Below are positions 51,617 to 60,412 of a stretch of DNA of 64,000 bases, one piece after another. This DNA is from Salinisphaera hydrothermalis C41B8 (GTDB lineage: Bacteria; Pseudomonadota; Gammaproteobacteria; Nevskiales; Salinisphaeraceae). The position numbers were made by a program, and so were the translations under genes. The stretch lies in the NCBI RefSeq assembly GCF_000732535.1, contig NZ_APNK01000003.1, positions 179,377 through 243,376 of the forward strand. Reading direction: 5' to 3'. Below the pieces are notes generated by a model that was given only the letters and a program-made list of their open reading frames with translations, made no database searches and was not told the DNA's origin. Each line of letters starts with the position of its first letter. Within the stretch, counting starts at the first letter, position 1.

Positions 51617-53304
51617 CGCGACATCGCGTATTGCGTGCCGAGCTTCGAACGCTGGCCGGCCTGTGCGCGGCGTTGGTGCTGGCCGGCTGTGCCAGCAGCC
51701 CGCCCCGTGCACCGCAGGCCAGCGTCACCAAGACGCCGCCCCCGCCCGATGCCGTCAAACAGGCGATCGTGCATCGGCTCGACACAACCCCACACGAGAC
51801 GCCCGCGGCTCGAGCGGCGCTGCTCGGTTTCTATGACCAACGCGACGACGCGCCGGCTTGGTTCGCCCCGGATGCCCGAACACCGCGAGACGTCAGCGGC
51901 CAATTCATCGACTATCTCAAGGGCATCGATCGTCAGGGCCTGTCGCGTCGCCATTACATCGATTCGACCACCTGGGCCGCGCTCCAGGTGCCTGGGGTCC
52001 GTCGGCCCGATGCGCTGGCGCGACAGGACATCGCGCTCAGCCGGGCGTTTCTCGGGCTGGCACGCGATATCGATAACGGCCGTGTGCACAACGCCGCCAT
52101 CCGCAGCGATTGGCGGCACGATCCCGACCCCACGAACGACGACGCACGTCTGACCACGGCGCTCCAGGACGACGATCCGAGCCAGGTTCTGAATGCGCTG
52201 CAGCCCGATCACGCCGGCTATCGAGAACTAATCGCGGCGCTGGCCCACTATCGCGATATTCAGTCAGCCGGCGGGTGGCCGCGTATCGCCTCCGGCCCTA
52301 CCCTCCGGGCCGGCATGCAGGACCCGCGCATCCCGACGCTGCGCGAGCGCTTGCACATCACCGGCGACCTCGACGATCCGTCGGCGACAGCGGCTACGGC
52401 CCGGACGTATACCCCGCGGCTTGCCGACGCCGTACGTCACTTTCAGCGCCGCCATGGTCTGGATGCCGATGGTCGCGTTGGCCCGGATACGCTCACCGCG
52501 CTCGACGTACCCGTGGGCGTACGCATCGATACGCTCAAGCTGAATCTAGAGCGCTGGCGCTGGATGCCGCGCCATTTCGGCCCGCGCTATATCGCGGTCA
52601 ACATCCCCGCTTTCTCGCTGACGGCCGTCGATGACGGCGTGACCGAGCTGGCCATGAACGTCATCGTCGGCGGCGCTCACGACAATCGTGCAACGCCGGT
52701 TTTCGCCGATCGCATGCGCTACCTCATCTTCCGCCCATTCTGGAACGTTCCGCACCATATCGCGGTGGATGAAATCGTGCCGCACGCGCGGCGTGATCCG
52801 CAGTATATGGCCGACCGCGGCTATCAGATCGTCAAGGCTTTCGCGCCGCACGCGACTCCTCTGCCGGTCACGCCGCAGCATTTAAGCGACGTCGTCGCCG
52901 GCCGACTGCAGATTCGGCAGGCCGGCGGCCGGGGCAACGCGCTCGGCCTCGTGAAGTTCATGTTCCCCAACCCGTACGCGGTCTATCTGCACAGCACGCC
53001 GGCCACGAGCCTGTTCTCCCGTAGCCAGCGCGATCTGAGCCATGGCTGCGTGCGCGTGGCCGACCCGGTCGCGCTTGCCCGGTTCGCGCTGGCCGGCCGT
53101 CGCGACTGGAACACCGCGCGTATCCAGCAGGCGATGCACCAGGGTGGGCGGCAACGCGTAAACCTGGCGCAACCGCTACCGGTTTATTTGATGTACTGGA
53201 CGGCGTTCGTGAATGCCGACGGCGTGAATTTCCGGCGCGATATCTACGGTCGCGACGCCCGGCTAGGCCAGGCGCTTGCGGCGGCGCCGGGCGGGTCGGC
53301 CTGA
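51613..53304 (+). CDS. L,D-transpeptidase lipoprotein, YcbB/LdtD-like
   Basis: A 563-residue envelope enzyme: lipobox LAGC near residue 27, a central scaffold, a peptidoglycan-binding domain at about 235-300 (AVRHFQRRHGLDADGRVGPDT) and a YkuD catalytic domain at about 320-500 with the active-site motif SHGCVRV (Cys about 479) and upstream HS. It forms 3-3 meso-DAP cross-links or attaches proteins to murein. Size and order match E. coli LdtD (615). The lipid anchor is unlike LdtD, which has a membrane helix. Confidence 0.93.
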   Translation: MTRHRVLRAELRTLAGLCAALVLAGCASSPPRAPQASVTKTPPPPDAVKQAIVHRLDTTPHETPAARAALLGFYDQRDDAPAWFAPDARTPRDVSGQFIDYLKGIDRQGLSRRHYIDSTTWAALQVPGVRRPDALARQDIALSRAFLGLARDIDNGRVHNAAIRSDWRHDPDPTNDDARLTTALQDDDPSQVLNALQPDHAGYRELIAALAHYRDIQSAGGWPRIASGPTLRAGMQDPRIPTLRERLHITGDLDDPSATAATARTYTPRLADAVRHFQRRHGLDADGRVGPDTLTALDVPVGVRIDTLKLNLERWRWMPRHFGPRYIAVNIPAFSLTAVDDGVTELAMNVIVGGAHDNRATPVFADRMRYLIFRPFWNVPHHIAVDEIVPHARRDPQYMADRGYQIVKAFAPHATPLPVTPQHLSDVVAGRLQIRQAGGRGNALGLVKFMFPNPYAVYLHSTPATSLFSRSQRDLSHGCVRVADPVALARFALAGRRDWNTARIQQAMHQGGRQRVNLAQPLPVYLMYWTAFVNADGVNFRRDIYGRDARLGQALAAAPGGSA

Positions 53305-54272
53305 TGCGCGGCCACGTTGCGCTAGCGGCGGGCGCACTGCTGCTGACGGGCACGGCCATCGTGCCCGCCAGCGCCGCCGAGTCGCTCGCGGCGCCGGAAG
53401 CTGCCACGGCGTCGGGGTTCAAACTCACGGTCGACCAGCACACCATCGACGGCGAGGTCGGCAGCGTGATCGCGCCGCCGGGCGATACACTGCAGGTCGC
53501 CGCCACCGCGACCCCGTCACAGGCCCCACTCGCCCTGCATGCCGGCCCGGGTCTGAACGCCCGACCGATGGGCGCCCGGCACTGGCGGGTCGATGTCGAG
53601 CATACGCCCGGCGTGCATGCGCTGGTCGCGCGCGATCACGCCACAGGCGCACGCCAGCCGGTCAATGTATTCGTGCCCCAGTCGTTCGATCCATCCCAAC
53701 GGCAGATCGATGGCTATCGTATCGGCCAGTACGAACTCACCCCGCGCCACGGCAACCCGATCTACGACCCGCCGACTGCGTTGCTGCGCATCGACCGGGA
53801 CGACGTCGACGCGCGTCTGTCGCCGGATTTCACGATCGGCCAGTTTCTTTGTCATCAACAGCCACAGCAGTGGCCGAAGTTCGCGCTGGTGCGGCCGGCG
53901 CTCGTCGCCAAGCTGGAAACGATTCTCGACGCCCTACGCGAAAAAGGCATCGAAGCCGATACGCTCACCGTGATGAGCGGCTATCGCACCCCGCAGTACA
54001 ACGCGGCTATCGGCAATACCACGGTCTACTCGCGTCATCTGTATGGCGGTGCTGCCGACATCTACGTCGATACCAACCACGACGATGAAATGGACGATCT
54101 CGACGGCAACGGCCGGATCGATATCGGTGATGCGCAATGGCTGGCCCAGCTCGTCGAAACCGTGGACGCGACCCATCCGCGTTTCGCTGGCGGGCTGTCG
54201 GCCTATCCGGCCAACGCCGAGCACGGCCCATTCGTTCATGTCGACGTACGCGGGACGGCGGTACGCTGGTAG
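53304..54272 (+). CDS. M15-family peptidase, YcbK-like, with EF-hand-like loop
   Basis: A 322-residue protein with a signal peptide (ending PASA), an N-terminal beta-rich region and a C-terminal M15/DUF882 zinc peptidase domain. Metal and catalytic residues are visible in SRHLYGGAADIYVD (His, Asp; about 242-255) and HGPFVHVDVRG (His about 312). Between them lies an acidic calcium-loop-like insertion, DLDGNGRIDIGD (about 265-276). It shares one base with the transpeptidase stop (TGATG), paralleling the ycbB-ycbK gene order of E. coli; a murein hydrolase role is likely. Confidence 0.88.
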   Translation: MRGHVALAAGALLLTGTAIVPASAAESLAAPEAATASGFKLTVDQHTIDGEVGSVIAPPGDTLQVAATATPSQAPLALHAGPGLNARPMGARHWRVDVEHTPGVHALVARDHATGARQPVNVFVPQSFDPSQRQIDGYRIGQYELTPRHGNPIYDPPTALLRIDRDDVDARLSPDFTIGQFLCHQQPQQWPKFALVRPALVAKLETILDALREKGIEADTLTVMSGYRTPQYNAAIGNTTVYSRHLYGGAADIYVDTNHDDEMDDLDGNGRIDIGDAQWLAQLVETVDATHPRFAGGLSAYPANAEHGPFVHVDVRGTAVRW

Positions 54273-54299
54273 CCCCATAACGATAACGGGCCCGAACCC

Positions 54300-55592
54300 A
54301 TGCCGACCCATGCCGCCACGAACCGCCTCGGCCTCCTGATCGCCGCCATGGCGCTGGGCCTGGCCAGCACCGCCCATGCCGACTGGCGCCAGTATCGCGA
54401 CGGCGCGGATCGCAACGCGGTCGTGTCCACCGATCTCGGCGTGCCGGACGACCGCGTCACCCGGCTCGACACGCCTGAAGGCGTACGCGCCACCCCGACC
54501 GTCATCGGCCGTGATCTGCTGGTCGGCAATAACAACACGGGGACGTTGCAGCGCATCGACCCGCGTTCGGGCAAAACCCGGTGGCAGACCCAGGCGCCGA
54601 ACTGGGTGCATTCGGAAATGGTGTGGTCGGGCGATACGGTCATCGTCGGCTACGGCAATCGCTACTTCACATCCGACGCCGATCCGAAGGTCACGAACTA
54701 TGCGCGCGGCACCGGCGAATCAGGCGTGCTCGCGCTGGATGCGCGGACTGGCGCGCAGCGCTGGCAGTTCCGTACCCTCGGCGAAGTCATGCCGACGCCG
54801 GCGATCGTGGGCCATCGCGTGTATGCCGCCACCGGCGGGCGGGCGATCCAGGTGCTGTCGCTCACCGATGGTCACCAGGTTGGGCTGATCCGCCTCGGCT
54901 CGTTCGTGAGCATGTCGTCGCCGGCTGTGGATGATGCCGGCCGGCTGTTCGTCGGTGGCGGCGACCCGTATCGGCTGTTCTGTATCGATACCCACGACAA
55001 CCGCATCGCCTGGACCGCGGATTTCCCCGACATGCTCGGCGGCGTCGACGATGTGCCTCCGGCCGTCGCCGATGGCGTGGTCGTGACCAGCGGCGTGTAC
55101 ACCACGGCCGACAAGCACGTCTTCGATCATCGCCTGTTTGCGTACGACGCGGCCTCGGGCAAGCCGCTCTGGCAGGCCGATCTCGGTACGGGCGGGCCGG
55201 TGAAGAACAACCGCAGCGGCGCGCCGACGATCGCCAACGGCGAAGTCGTAGTCGGTTCGCCGACCAGCAAACAGCTCGCCGCCTTCGACCTGAAAACCGG
55301 CCACAAGCGCTGGTCGCTGGATACGGGCGCGATCAAGGCGCCGCCGGTGATTCACGACGGCCGTGTCTATGCCACCACGACAAAAGCGCAGCTGCTGGTG
55401 GTCGACGCCGCTTCCGGCCGGCTACTCCACCAACTGCAACTCGGCGACCAGCCACTCGCACCGGCCGGCCCGGTGCTGGCCGGCCGCGACCTGATCGTGC
55501 CAAGCCAGGATCACCATGTGTATATCGTGCCGCTGGCCTACCTTGAGCAGGCCCGGCCGACCGCAGACGACGTCACGGCCTCCGCCCCTTAG
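54300..55592 (+). CDS. Secreted PQQ-like beta-propeller protein
   Basis: A 430-residue protein with a signal peptide (ending AHA) and about seven WD/PQQ-like repeats, visible as recurring AxDxxTGxxxW blocks (ALDARTGAQRWQF, AFDLKTGHKRWSL, AYDAASGKPLWQ). No catalytic PQQ residues were identified, so it is a structural propeller like BamB or a binding protein. It follows the M15 peptidase gene by 27 bases and is probably part of the same envelope operon. Confidence 0.85.
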   Translation: MPTHAATNRLGLLIAAMALGLASTAHADWRQYRDGADRNAVVSTDLGVPDDRVTRLDTPEGVRATPTVIGRDLLVGNNNTGTLQRIDPRSGKTRWQTQAPNWVHSEMVWSGDTVIVGYGNRYFTSDADPKVTNYARGTGESGVLALDARTGAQRWQFRTLGEVMPTPAIVGHRVYAATGGRAIQVLSLTDGHQVGLIRLGSFVSMSSPAVDDAGRLFVGGGDPYRLFCIDTHDNRIAWTADFPDMLGGVDDVPPAVADGVVVTSGVYTTADKHVFDHRLFAYDAASGKPLWQADLGTGGPVKNNRSGAPTIANGEVVVGSPTSKQLAAFDLKTGHKRWSLDTGAIKAPPVIHDGRVYATTTKAQLLVVDAASGRLLHQLQLGDQPLAPAGPVLAGRDLIVPSQDHHVYIVPLAYLEQARPTADDVTASAP

Positions 55593-55980
55593 GCGATTCA
55601 CCACGCTTAAGGCGGGATGGGCGCCCGTCCCGGATTGACGGCTCAATCAGACATGTCGGCTTACGGCCTGCAGCCTAAGCCGACCTCCATGTGACGCTTT
55701 CCGGCTTCGCTCCCGAAGAGAGTCTTCGAGTGCCGGGTGCCGGCCGACTCCGTGGCCGGTTGGCGCCTCAAGCCGGCCACGCCGCGACAGTACGACAACC
55801 GCATCGGTATGAATCTGCGTTGATCTGCGGATAAATTTTGCGGATAAATAATGGCTTAGATAATAAAAAGAGCAGTCATCCGGGCCCCGAAACCACCGAG
55901 TGCCAGTCCGCCACTTGCGCCGTTGGCGTTCATTGGCGGATTGAACACGTCAAATGACAATGCGTCAGCCGTGTCCGAAC
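55593..55980. other. Gene-free region between convergent genes, with hairpins
   Basis: About 390 bases. GTCGGCTTA(C)GGC / GCCTAAGCCGAC at 55655-55684 and CGTGGCCGG/CCGGCCACG at 55751-55781 are hairpins. An A/T-rich patch with ATCTGCGTTGATCTGCGGAT (about 55813-55832) is of a type common in intergenic DNA of many bacteria. At 55906-55940 GTCCGCCA...TGGCGGA resembles a stem at 63426-63461. No ORF is credible. Confidence 0.5.
55655..55684. terminator. Hairpin downstream of the propeller gene
   Basis: A 9-bp stem GTCGGCTTA/TAAGCCGAC with one bulged C and a further GGC/GCC pairing, loop CTGCA. It is 62 bases after the propeller stop. It has no T-run and may serve both convergent transcripts. Confidence 0.5.
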
Positions 55981-56970
55981 TCAGTTGATCGCCTTGTTCA
56001 CCAGACTACGAACGGTGCTGTCGAGATCATCCACGGCGTTGCTGGCATCGACGTGATGCCGATCCGCGAGATAGCTTGGTTTGTCGTAGTCCACATGTAC
56101 GGTGCCATTCGTGTCTTCGCTGACGAGAATCCGAACCGGCAGGTCGACGGCCACGGTCTGGCCGCCGGCGATCATCCGGGCCTGATCGGCGCCGGCATTG
56201 ACGATCACCAATGTGGACGGATCGTCGTTGGCATCGAGCATGCTGCCGATGCTGTGGGCAGCCGCGCGATGGTCCCACTGCTGGAGCAGTTCCAGATCGC
56301 TGTTGTCGTTGATGGCGCCCACCAACCGGTCGAGCGTGGTGTTGAAGTCGTGATTGCTGGTGCGATCGACGATGCCTTCGCCCCGACTGATGCTGCCGAC
56401 AGCACCGATACGCGATGCCGAATTGCCCGAAGCGTCGCGCACCAGGCTGTCGAGATCGGAGGCGAGCCCGTCGAGCGCGTCCTGGGCGTCGGAAACGTTG
56501 TAACGGGCTGCGAGGTAATCGCTGCTGTTATAGGCCACCCCCACGTTTTGCGCCGAGGCGTCGTTGCGCGTCTGGTAGACGAGCATGGCGGGCGGCAGGT
56601 CGAGCCCCGCGCGGCGGTCGGCGGCGATGATCGGCGTGATACGAGCCGGGTCGTCGAACAGGATGACGCGCGTCGGCCGGATATCGCGTCCGGCCGCACT
56701 GGCCTCGGCCTGCAGGTCGACCTTGAGCGTCTTGTAGTAATTGTTGTTGCCATCCACCGCCTGGGCCAGATTGTCGTAGGCCTGCGTAAAGCGATAGTCG
56801 GATTGAGCGACATCGAGCCCCGGCACATTGGTCTTGCTGACCTTGCTCGTATTGTCGTTGTGGTTGTGATGACCGCCGAAGACTTCGATCCAGTCGATAT
56901 CGCAGCCCGCAAGAGCCACGGATAACAATAGAAGCCCCGTCAGCGGCCAGCGTGCGCGGCGCGTGTTCAT
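55981..56970 (-). CDS. Lipoprotein with two tandem DUF302 domains
   Basis: A 329-residue protein with a lipobox (VALAGC) and two copies of DUF302: residues about 65-180 (TQAYDNLAQAVD...VILFDDPARITPIIAA...LDLPPAMLVYQ) and about 205-325 (TTLDRLVGAIND...VIVNAGADQARMI...VDLPVRILVSED). Both keep the ...LP.. ..V strand pair. DUF302 proteins are usually single-domain and of unknown function. A His/Asn cluster GGHHNHNDN after the lipobox could bind metal. ATG at 56970 preferred over 57003. Confidence 0.82.
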   Translation of the reverse strand: MNTRRARWPLTGLLLLSVALAGCDIDWIEVFGGHHNHNDNTSKVSKTNVPGLDVAQSDYRFTQAYDNLAQAVDGNNNYYKTLKVDLQAEASAAGRDIRPTRVILFDDPARITPIIAADRRAGLDLPPAMLVYQTRNDASAQNVGVAYNSSDYLAARYNVSDAQDALDGLASDLDSLVRDASGNSASRIGAVGSISRGEGIVDRTSNHDFNTTLDRLVGAINDNSDLELLQQWDHRAAAHSIGSMLDANDDPSTLVIVNAGADQARMIAGGQTVAVDLPVRILVSEDTNGTVHVDYDKPSYLADRHHVDASNAVDDLDSTVRSLVNKAIN

Positions 56971-57211
56971 GGGTATCGTCGCCTCGTGAACGATGGCACT
57001 CAAGGCTCGAGTCTATTGCAACCGGCCTGACCGGTTATTGACCCGGCACAAAAAAATCGAGAATTGATGGCGCGCCTATTCCCGAGCCCATGCGCCACGG
57101 CCCGCCGGCGAAGACGCGCCGAATCAAGTGCGGCGCCTACCCGTGCGCAACTCAGCGCAACGTGGAAATCGATCGACGAGCTCGGCCGATCTCAACACCG
57201 GCGTCATGAGG

Positions 57212-58261
57212 CTATTCGAAATGCTCGCGCCAGCGCTGTACGGCCACCTGTTCCTTGACCAATTCGAGCACCTCGATGGTCGCATCGCGAATCTCCGACG
57301 AAGCCGAGCCCATGTCCTGGGCCAGCAGCCGCTCGATGGCCGATTCGACGATATTGCCGACCAGCGCATCGAACTCGTCCGACGACAATCCTTCCACGGC
57401 TTCGTCGAGCACCTGATTGACCGTATCGCGGATCGCGTCGTCGATCGCTTCCGATACAAAGCCGCCGAGCATCGGCACACGTTCGAGGTTTTTCAGCGCC
57501 GGGTTGGCATCGGCGGCGCGGCCGACGATTTGGGTGACATAAGCCTGAATCTGGTCGCGATTGGAGCGATAGGCCGCGACCAGCGAATACTCGAGCTGGG
57601 TGCTGGCGGCGGTCGTCAGCTGGCGGCGGCGCGGCGCGATCACGTCGCGCACGATCTGGCGCGAGAGCTGCTTGCCACCGGATTTCATCTCGTCCTGCAC
57701 GCCGGTCAGCACCTTGAGCACGACGCGATCCGAAATCTCCTCGACCACGATGTCGTAGTAGACCATCAGCTGCCGATACAGCCACCAGCCGCGGATATCG
57801 ATCACGCCGAGGCGCTGCAGCCGCATGGTGATGGACATCACACGCAGCACGCGCAGAAAACGAAAGCCCGCCACCGGAATACAACCGAGCACGTCGTACC
57901 AGCGCACGAACGGATAGAAATACCAGCGATAATAGCGGCGCTGGGCGATCGCCAGCGCCCAGCCGGCCAGCACGTCGAGCACGAAGACGCTGACGAAGGC
58001 CAGATCGATGGTGGTGAAATTCTGGTGCACGGTGCCGGCATACCAGTCATGGGCGCTCGGCCAGACCGAGCCGAAGGCATGGCCGACCGGACCGATCGCG
58101 AACAGCGTGTCGAAGATGATCAATGCCAGATTGATCGTCACCAGCACGATAATGCCCAGATCCCAGACCAGCAGCAGACGTTCGCCGAGCGTGCGATCGC
58201 CGGATATCACCGCGAACGGATCCGGCGTTTCCGCGCGGCCGACGTGCTCGCTGAGGCTCAT
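57212..58261 (-). CDS. Voltage-sensor-like membrane protein with C-terminal helical domain
   Basis: A 349-residue protein. Four membrane segments in residues about 30-152 resemble S1-S4 of a voltage-gated channel: S3 WYDVLGCIPV and an S4-like FRFLRVLRV with Arg at 134, 137, 140 (every third residue), then 147 and 150. There is no S5-S6 pore or selectivity filter. A 195-residue hydrophilic, helix-rich cytoplasmic tail follows (RQIVRDVIAPRRRQL, GFVSEAIDDAIRDTVNQVL). Its start overlaps the patatin stop by four bases (ATGA). The best parallel is a voltage-sensor-only protein; function unknown. Confidence 0.78.
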   Translation of the reverse strand: MSLSEHVGRAETPDPFAVISGDRTLGERLLLVWDLGIIVLVTINLALIIFDTLFAIGPVGHAFGSVWPSAHDWYAGTVHQNFTTIDLAFVSVFVLDVLAGWALAIAQRRYYRWYFYPFVRWYDVLGCIPVAGFRFLRVLRVMSITMRLQRLGVIDIRGWWLYRQLMVYYDIVVEEISDRVVLKVLTGVQDEMKSGGKQLSRQIVRDVIAPRRRQLTTAASTQLEYSLVAAYRSNRDQIQAYVTQIVGRAADANPALKNLERVPMLGGFVSEAIDDAIRDTVNQVLDEAVEGLSSDEFDALVGNIVESAIERLLAQDMGSASSEIRDATIEVLELVKEQVAVQRWREHFE

Positions 58262-59769
58262 GGCGTGCCCACCACATCGCTGAGCATTGCAGGCGCCAGC
58301 ATCGCCTTCACTTCGGGCAGCTTCTCCTGCATGGTCTGTCTCCCCCATTCCACGGCGAGTTCGAGCCCCGCCCGGCCGGGCACCAGATTCGTCGGCGACA
58401 GCGTACGCTGGAACCGCACCATCGTATCGGCGTAGACCCGGTTGACCCGCATTTGGCGCTGTACCGTCTGGGTGATCGGCCAAAGCCAGACGTTCTTCGG
58501 ATCGAGGTGCGGCAGAAAACAGTCGAACGCCAGGTAATAACCGTTGCGCGTCCCGCCGGCCCGCCCGGCCGCGACGCCGCGCCACGCGGCGCGTGTCGGC
58601 ACGTTGTCGGCCACGCCGCCATCGACCAGAGCCGCCAGTTCATGATGCGCCATCAGATGCGCAAAAATCTCGCGCGTCGAGCCCGCCCGCGCACCCGGCT
58701 CGTATTGCAGGATGGACGGCACCGCCGCCGAGAAACCGACCGCATCCACCGCGTGCAGAGAACGCGTGGTCGTATCCCGGCCCAGCACGATCGGCACGAC
58801 CATATCGCTGCGAAAGAACTGCAGAATACGGGTCAGGCGCGAGGCCACGCGCACCGGCAGCGGCAGCAGCCGGGCCGCCGAAGCTTCGCCGGCCTGCAGA
58901 TCGGGCGCGAGCCGCTCGTAGGAATGCCGCTTCAGCCCGGCCACCACGACATCCAGCGGGATGTCGAGCTCGTCCATACGCAACGGCCGCCGCAGATCGC
59001 CCGTCGAAAATCGCTGGTGCAAGGCATTCAGATGCAGATGGAACAAGCCGCCGAGACAGAATTCGCTGCGCCGGCGACGCGCCGCCGAATAGATCTCGTT
59101 TTTCTTCAAACCGGCCGCGAAATCGATGTGCTCTGCCAGATCGGCATAGCGATGCTGGGCCCGCATCAGCCCCAACACCGATCCCATGGAGTTGCCGACA
59201 ATGTAGTCCGGCACCAATCCGGCCTCGTCCAGACAGGCAAAGGCGCCGGCATAGACGTACCCCGCGCCGCCACCGCCACCGGCCACGACCACCAGCGCGC
59301 GCTGGCCGGCCTCGCGATCGAGCGCGGCGGCATCGAAATCGTCGCTGTGCGTCTCCAGCAGCGCAGCCCGGACGCCCGCCGCGCGCGCCCGCGCGACCCC
59401 GGCTGCCTCGCGCGCCAGCGCGAGTTTCTCTTCCGGTGGGGAGGGCAAGCGCAGCGGATCGTGCAGATGGTTGAGCAGCCAGTCACGCAGCGACAGCACC
59501 GTGGCCACATCGACATCCGCATCCGGCGCACGGGGCTGGTTGAACGGTCGAAATGGCCCGAGCCGCGCCAGACCGATGGCATAGCGCAGATTCTGGTAGT
59601 CCGCTTCGGGCAGGGCGTCCGGCCGCTCAAGACGAGCACGCACCAGCGAGCGCTCCATCCGATGCAGCGCCAGGCGTGCCCGATCCTCGGCGTGATCGGG
59701 CAGAAACAGCGCGCGGCGCGCGCTCACCGACCGGCGGCGCCGGGGCGCATCGGCACGACGCGTCGCCAT
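58258..59769 (-). CDS. Patatin-like phospholipase
   Basis: A 503-residue protein with a central patatin domain: oxyanion loop VAGGGGGAGYVYAG (about 160), catalytic Ser in GNSMGS (about 191) and catalytic Asp in LVDGGVADN (about 382). The 150-residue N-terminal region is Arg-rich and helical. No signal peptide. It should hydrolyse ester bonds of lipids at the membrane face. It is translationally coupled to the voltage-sensor-like protein. The longer ATG at 59778 is three codons upstream and equally possible. Confidence 0.88.
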   Translation of the reverse strand: MATRRADAPRRRRSVSARRALFLPDHAEDRARLALHRMERSLVRARLERPDALPEADYQNLRYAIGLARLGPFRPFNQPRAPDADVDVATVLSLRDWLLNHLHDPLRLPSPPEEKLALAREAAGVARARAAGVRAALLETHSDDFDAAALDREAGQRALVVVAGGGGGAGYVYAGAFACLDEAGLVPDYIVGNSMGSVLGLMRAQHRYADLAEHIDFAAGLKKNEIYSAARRRRSEFCLGGLFHLHLNALHQRFSTGDLRRPLRMDELDIPLDVVVAGLKRHSYERLAPDLQAGEASAARLLPLPVRVASRLTRILQFFRSDMVVPIVLGRDTTTRSLHAVDAVGFSAAVPSILQYEPGARAGSTREIFAHLMAHHELAALVDGGVADNVPTRAAWRGVAAGRAGGTRNGYYLAFDCFLPHLDPKNVWLWPITQTVQRQMRVNRVYADTMVRFQRTLSPTNLVPGRAGLELAVEWGRQTMQEKLPEVKAMLAPAMLSDVVGTP

Positions 59770-59829
59770 ATCAATCAACCCCCGCCGACGCCGCGACTGC
59801 GGCGGCCTGCCCGCGGCGACAACGCAGGG

Positions 59830-60288
59830 CTAGAAGCACACCGTACCGGTCTTTTCGAGATAGCGCTGATGATAATCCTCGGCCCGATAGAACGCCTCGA
59901 GCGGCTCGATATCGGTCACGACCGGCTTGTTAAGCTCGGCCTGACGCGCGTCGAGGCTCGCCCGGGCTTCAGCGAGCTGGGTGTCGTCGTGGGTGAAGAT
60001 CGCCGATCGATACTGCCGGCCGATATCCCAGCCCTGACGATCGCGGGTCGTCGGGTCATGATGCTGCCAGAACACATCCAGCAGATCGGTATAAGCGATG
60101 CGCTCAGGATCGAACCGGATCTGGACCACCTCGGCATGGCCGGTATCGCCGGCACAAACCTGGGCATAGGTCGGATTCGGCACATGGCCGCCGGCATAGC
60201 CCACCGCCGTATCCTCGACGCCGCCGAGGCGGCGGAAGATCATTTCCGGCTTCCAGAAACAGCCCATCGCGAATGTTGCGACCGCCAT
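59830..60288 (-). CDS. msrA: Peptide methionine-(S)-S-oxide reductase MsrA
   Basis: A 152-residue MsrA with the catalytic Cys in [10 protein letters not shown] (about 9-18), [12 protein letters not shown] and the substrate-site Glu/Asp in [14 protein letters not shown]. It reduces methionine-S-sulfoxide in damaged proteins. Length is at the low end but complete. It lies 60 bases upstream of the patatin gene and may be cotranscribed with it. Confidence 0.95.
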   Translation of the reverse strand: MAVATFAMGCFWKPEMIFRRLGGVEDTAVGYAGGHVPNPTYAQVCAGDTGHAEVVQIRFDPERIAYTDLLDVFWQHHDPTTRDRQGWDIGRQYRSAIFTHDDTQLAEARASLDARQAELNKPVVTDIEPLEAFYRAEDYHQRYLEKTGTVCF

Positions 60289-60388
60289 ATCGCCCTCTTG
60301 ATTGATGGCGAACTCATGGTTTCATCATAGCTTACGCCGAACGATGAACGCCGGATCGCGCCTATTTCGGCCGCAAGCCAACCCGCAC

Positions 60389-60404
60389 CCTCGCACGAAA
60401 CGGC
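60389..60404 (+). repeat. Possible terminal-repeat fragment of the CTAG element
   Basis: CCCTCGCACGAAACGG matches the first 12 bases of the terminal repeat and the diverged end of copy D1 (GCACGAAACGG). It is very short and could be coincidental. Confidence 0.3.
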
Positions 60405-60412
60405 AATGGCCG

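Noticed and set aside
58453..60330. 625-codon plus-strand open frame
   Set aside because: Antisense to the patatin and msrA genes, Arg/His/Gln-rich without domains; a shadow frame.
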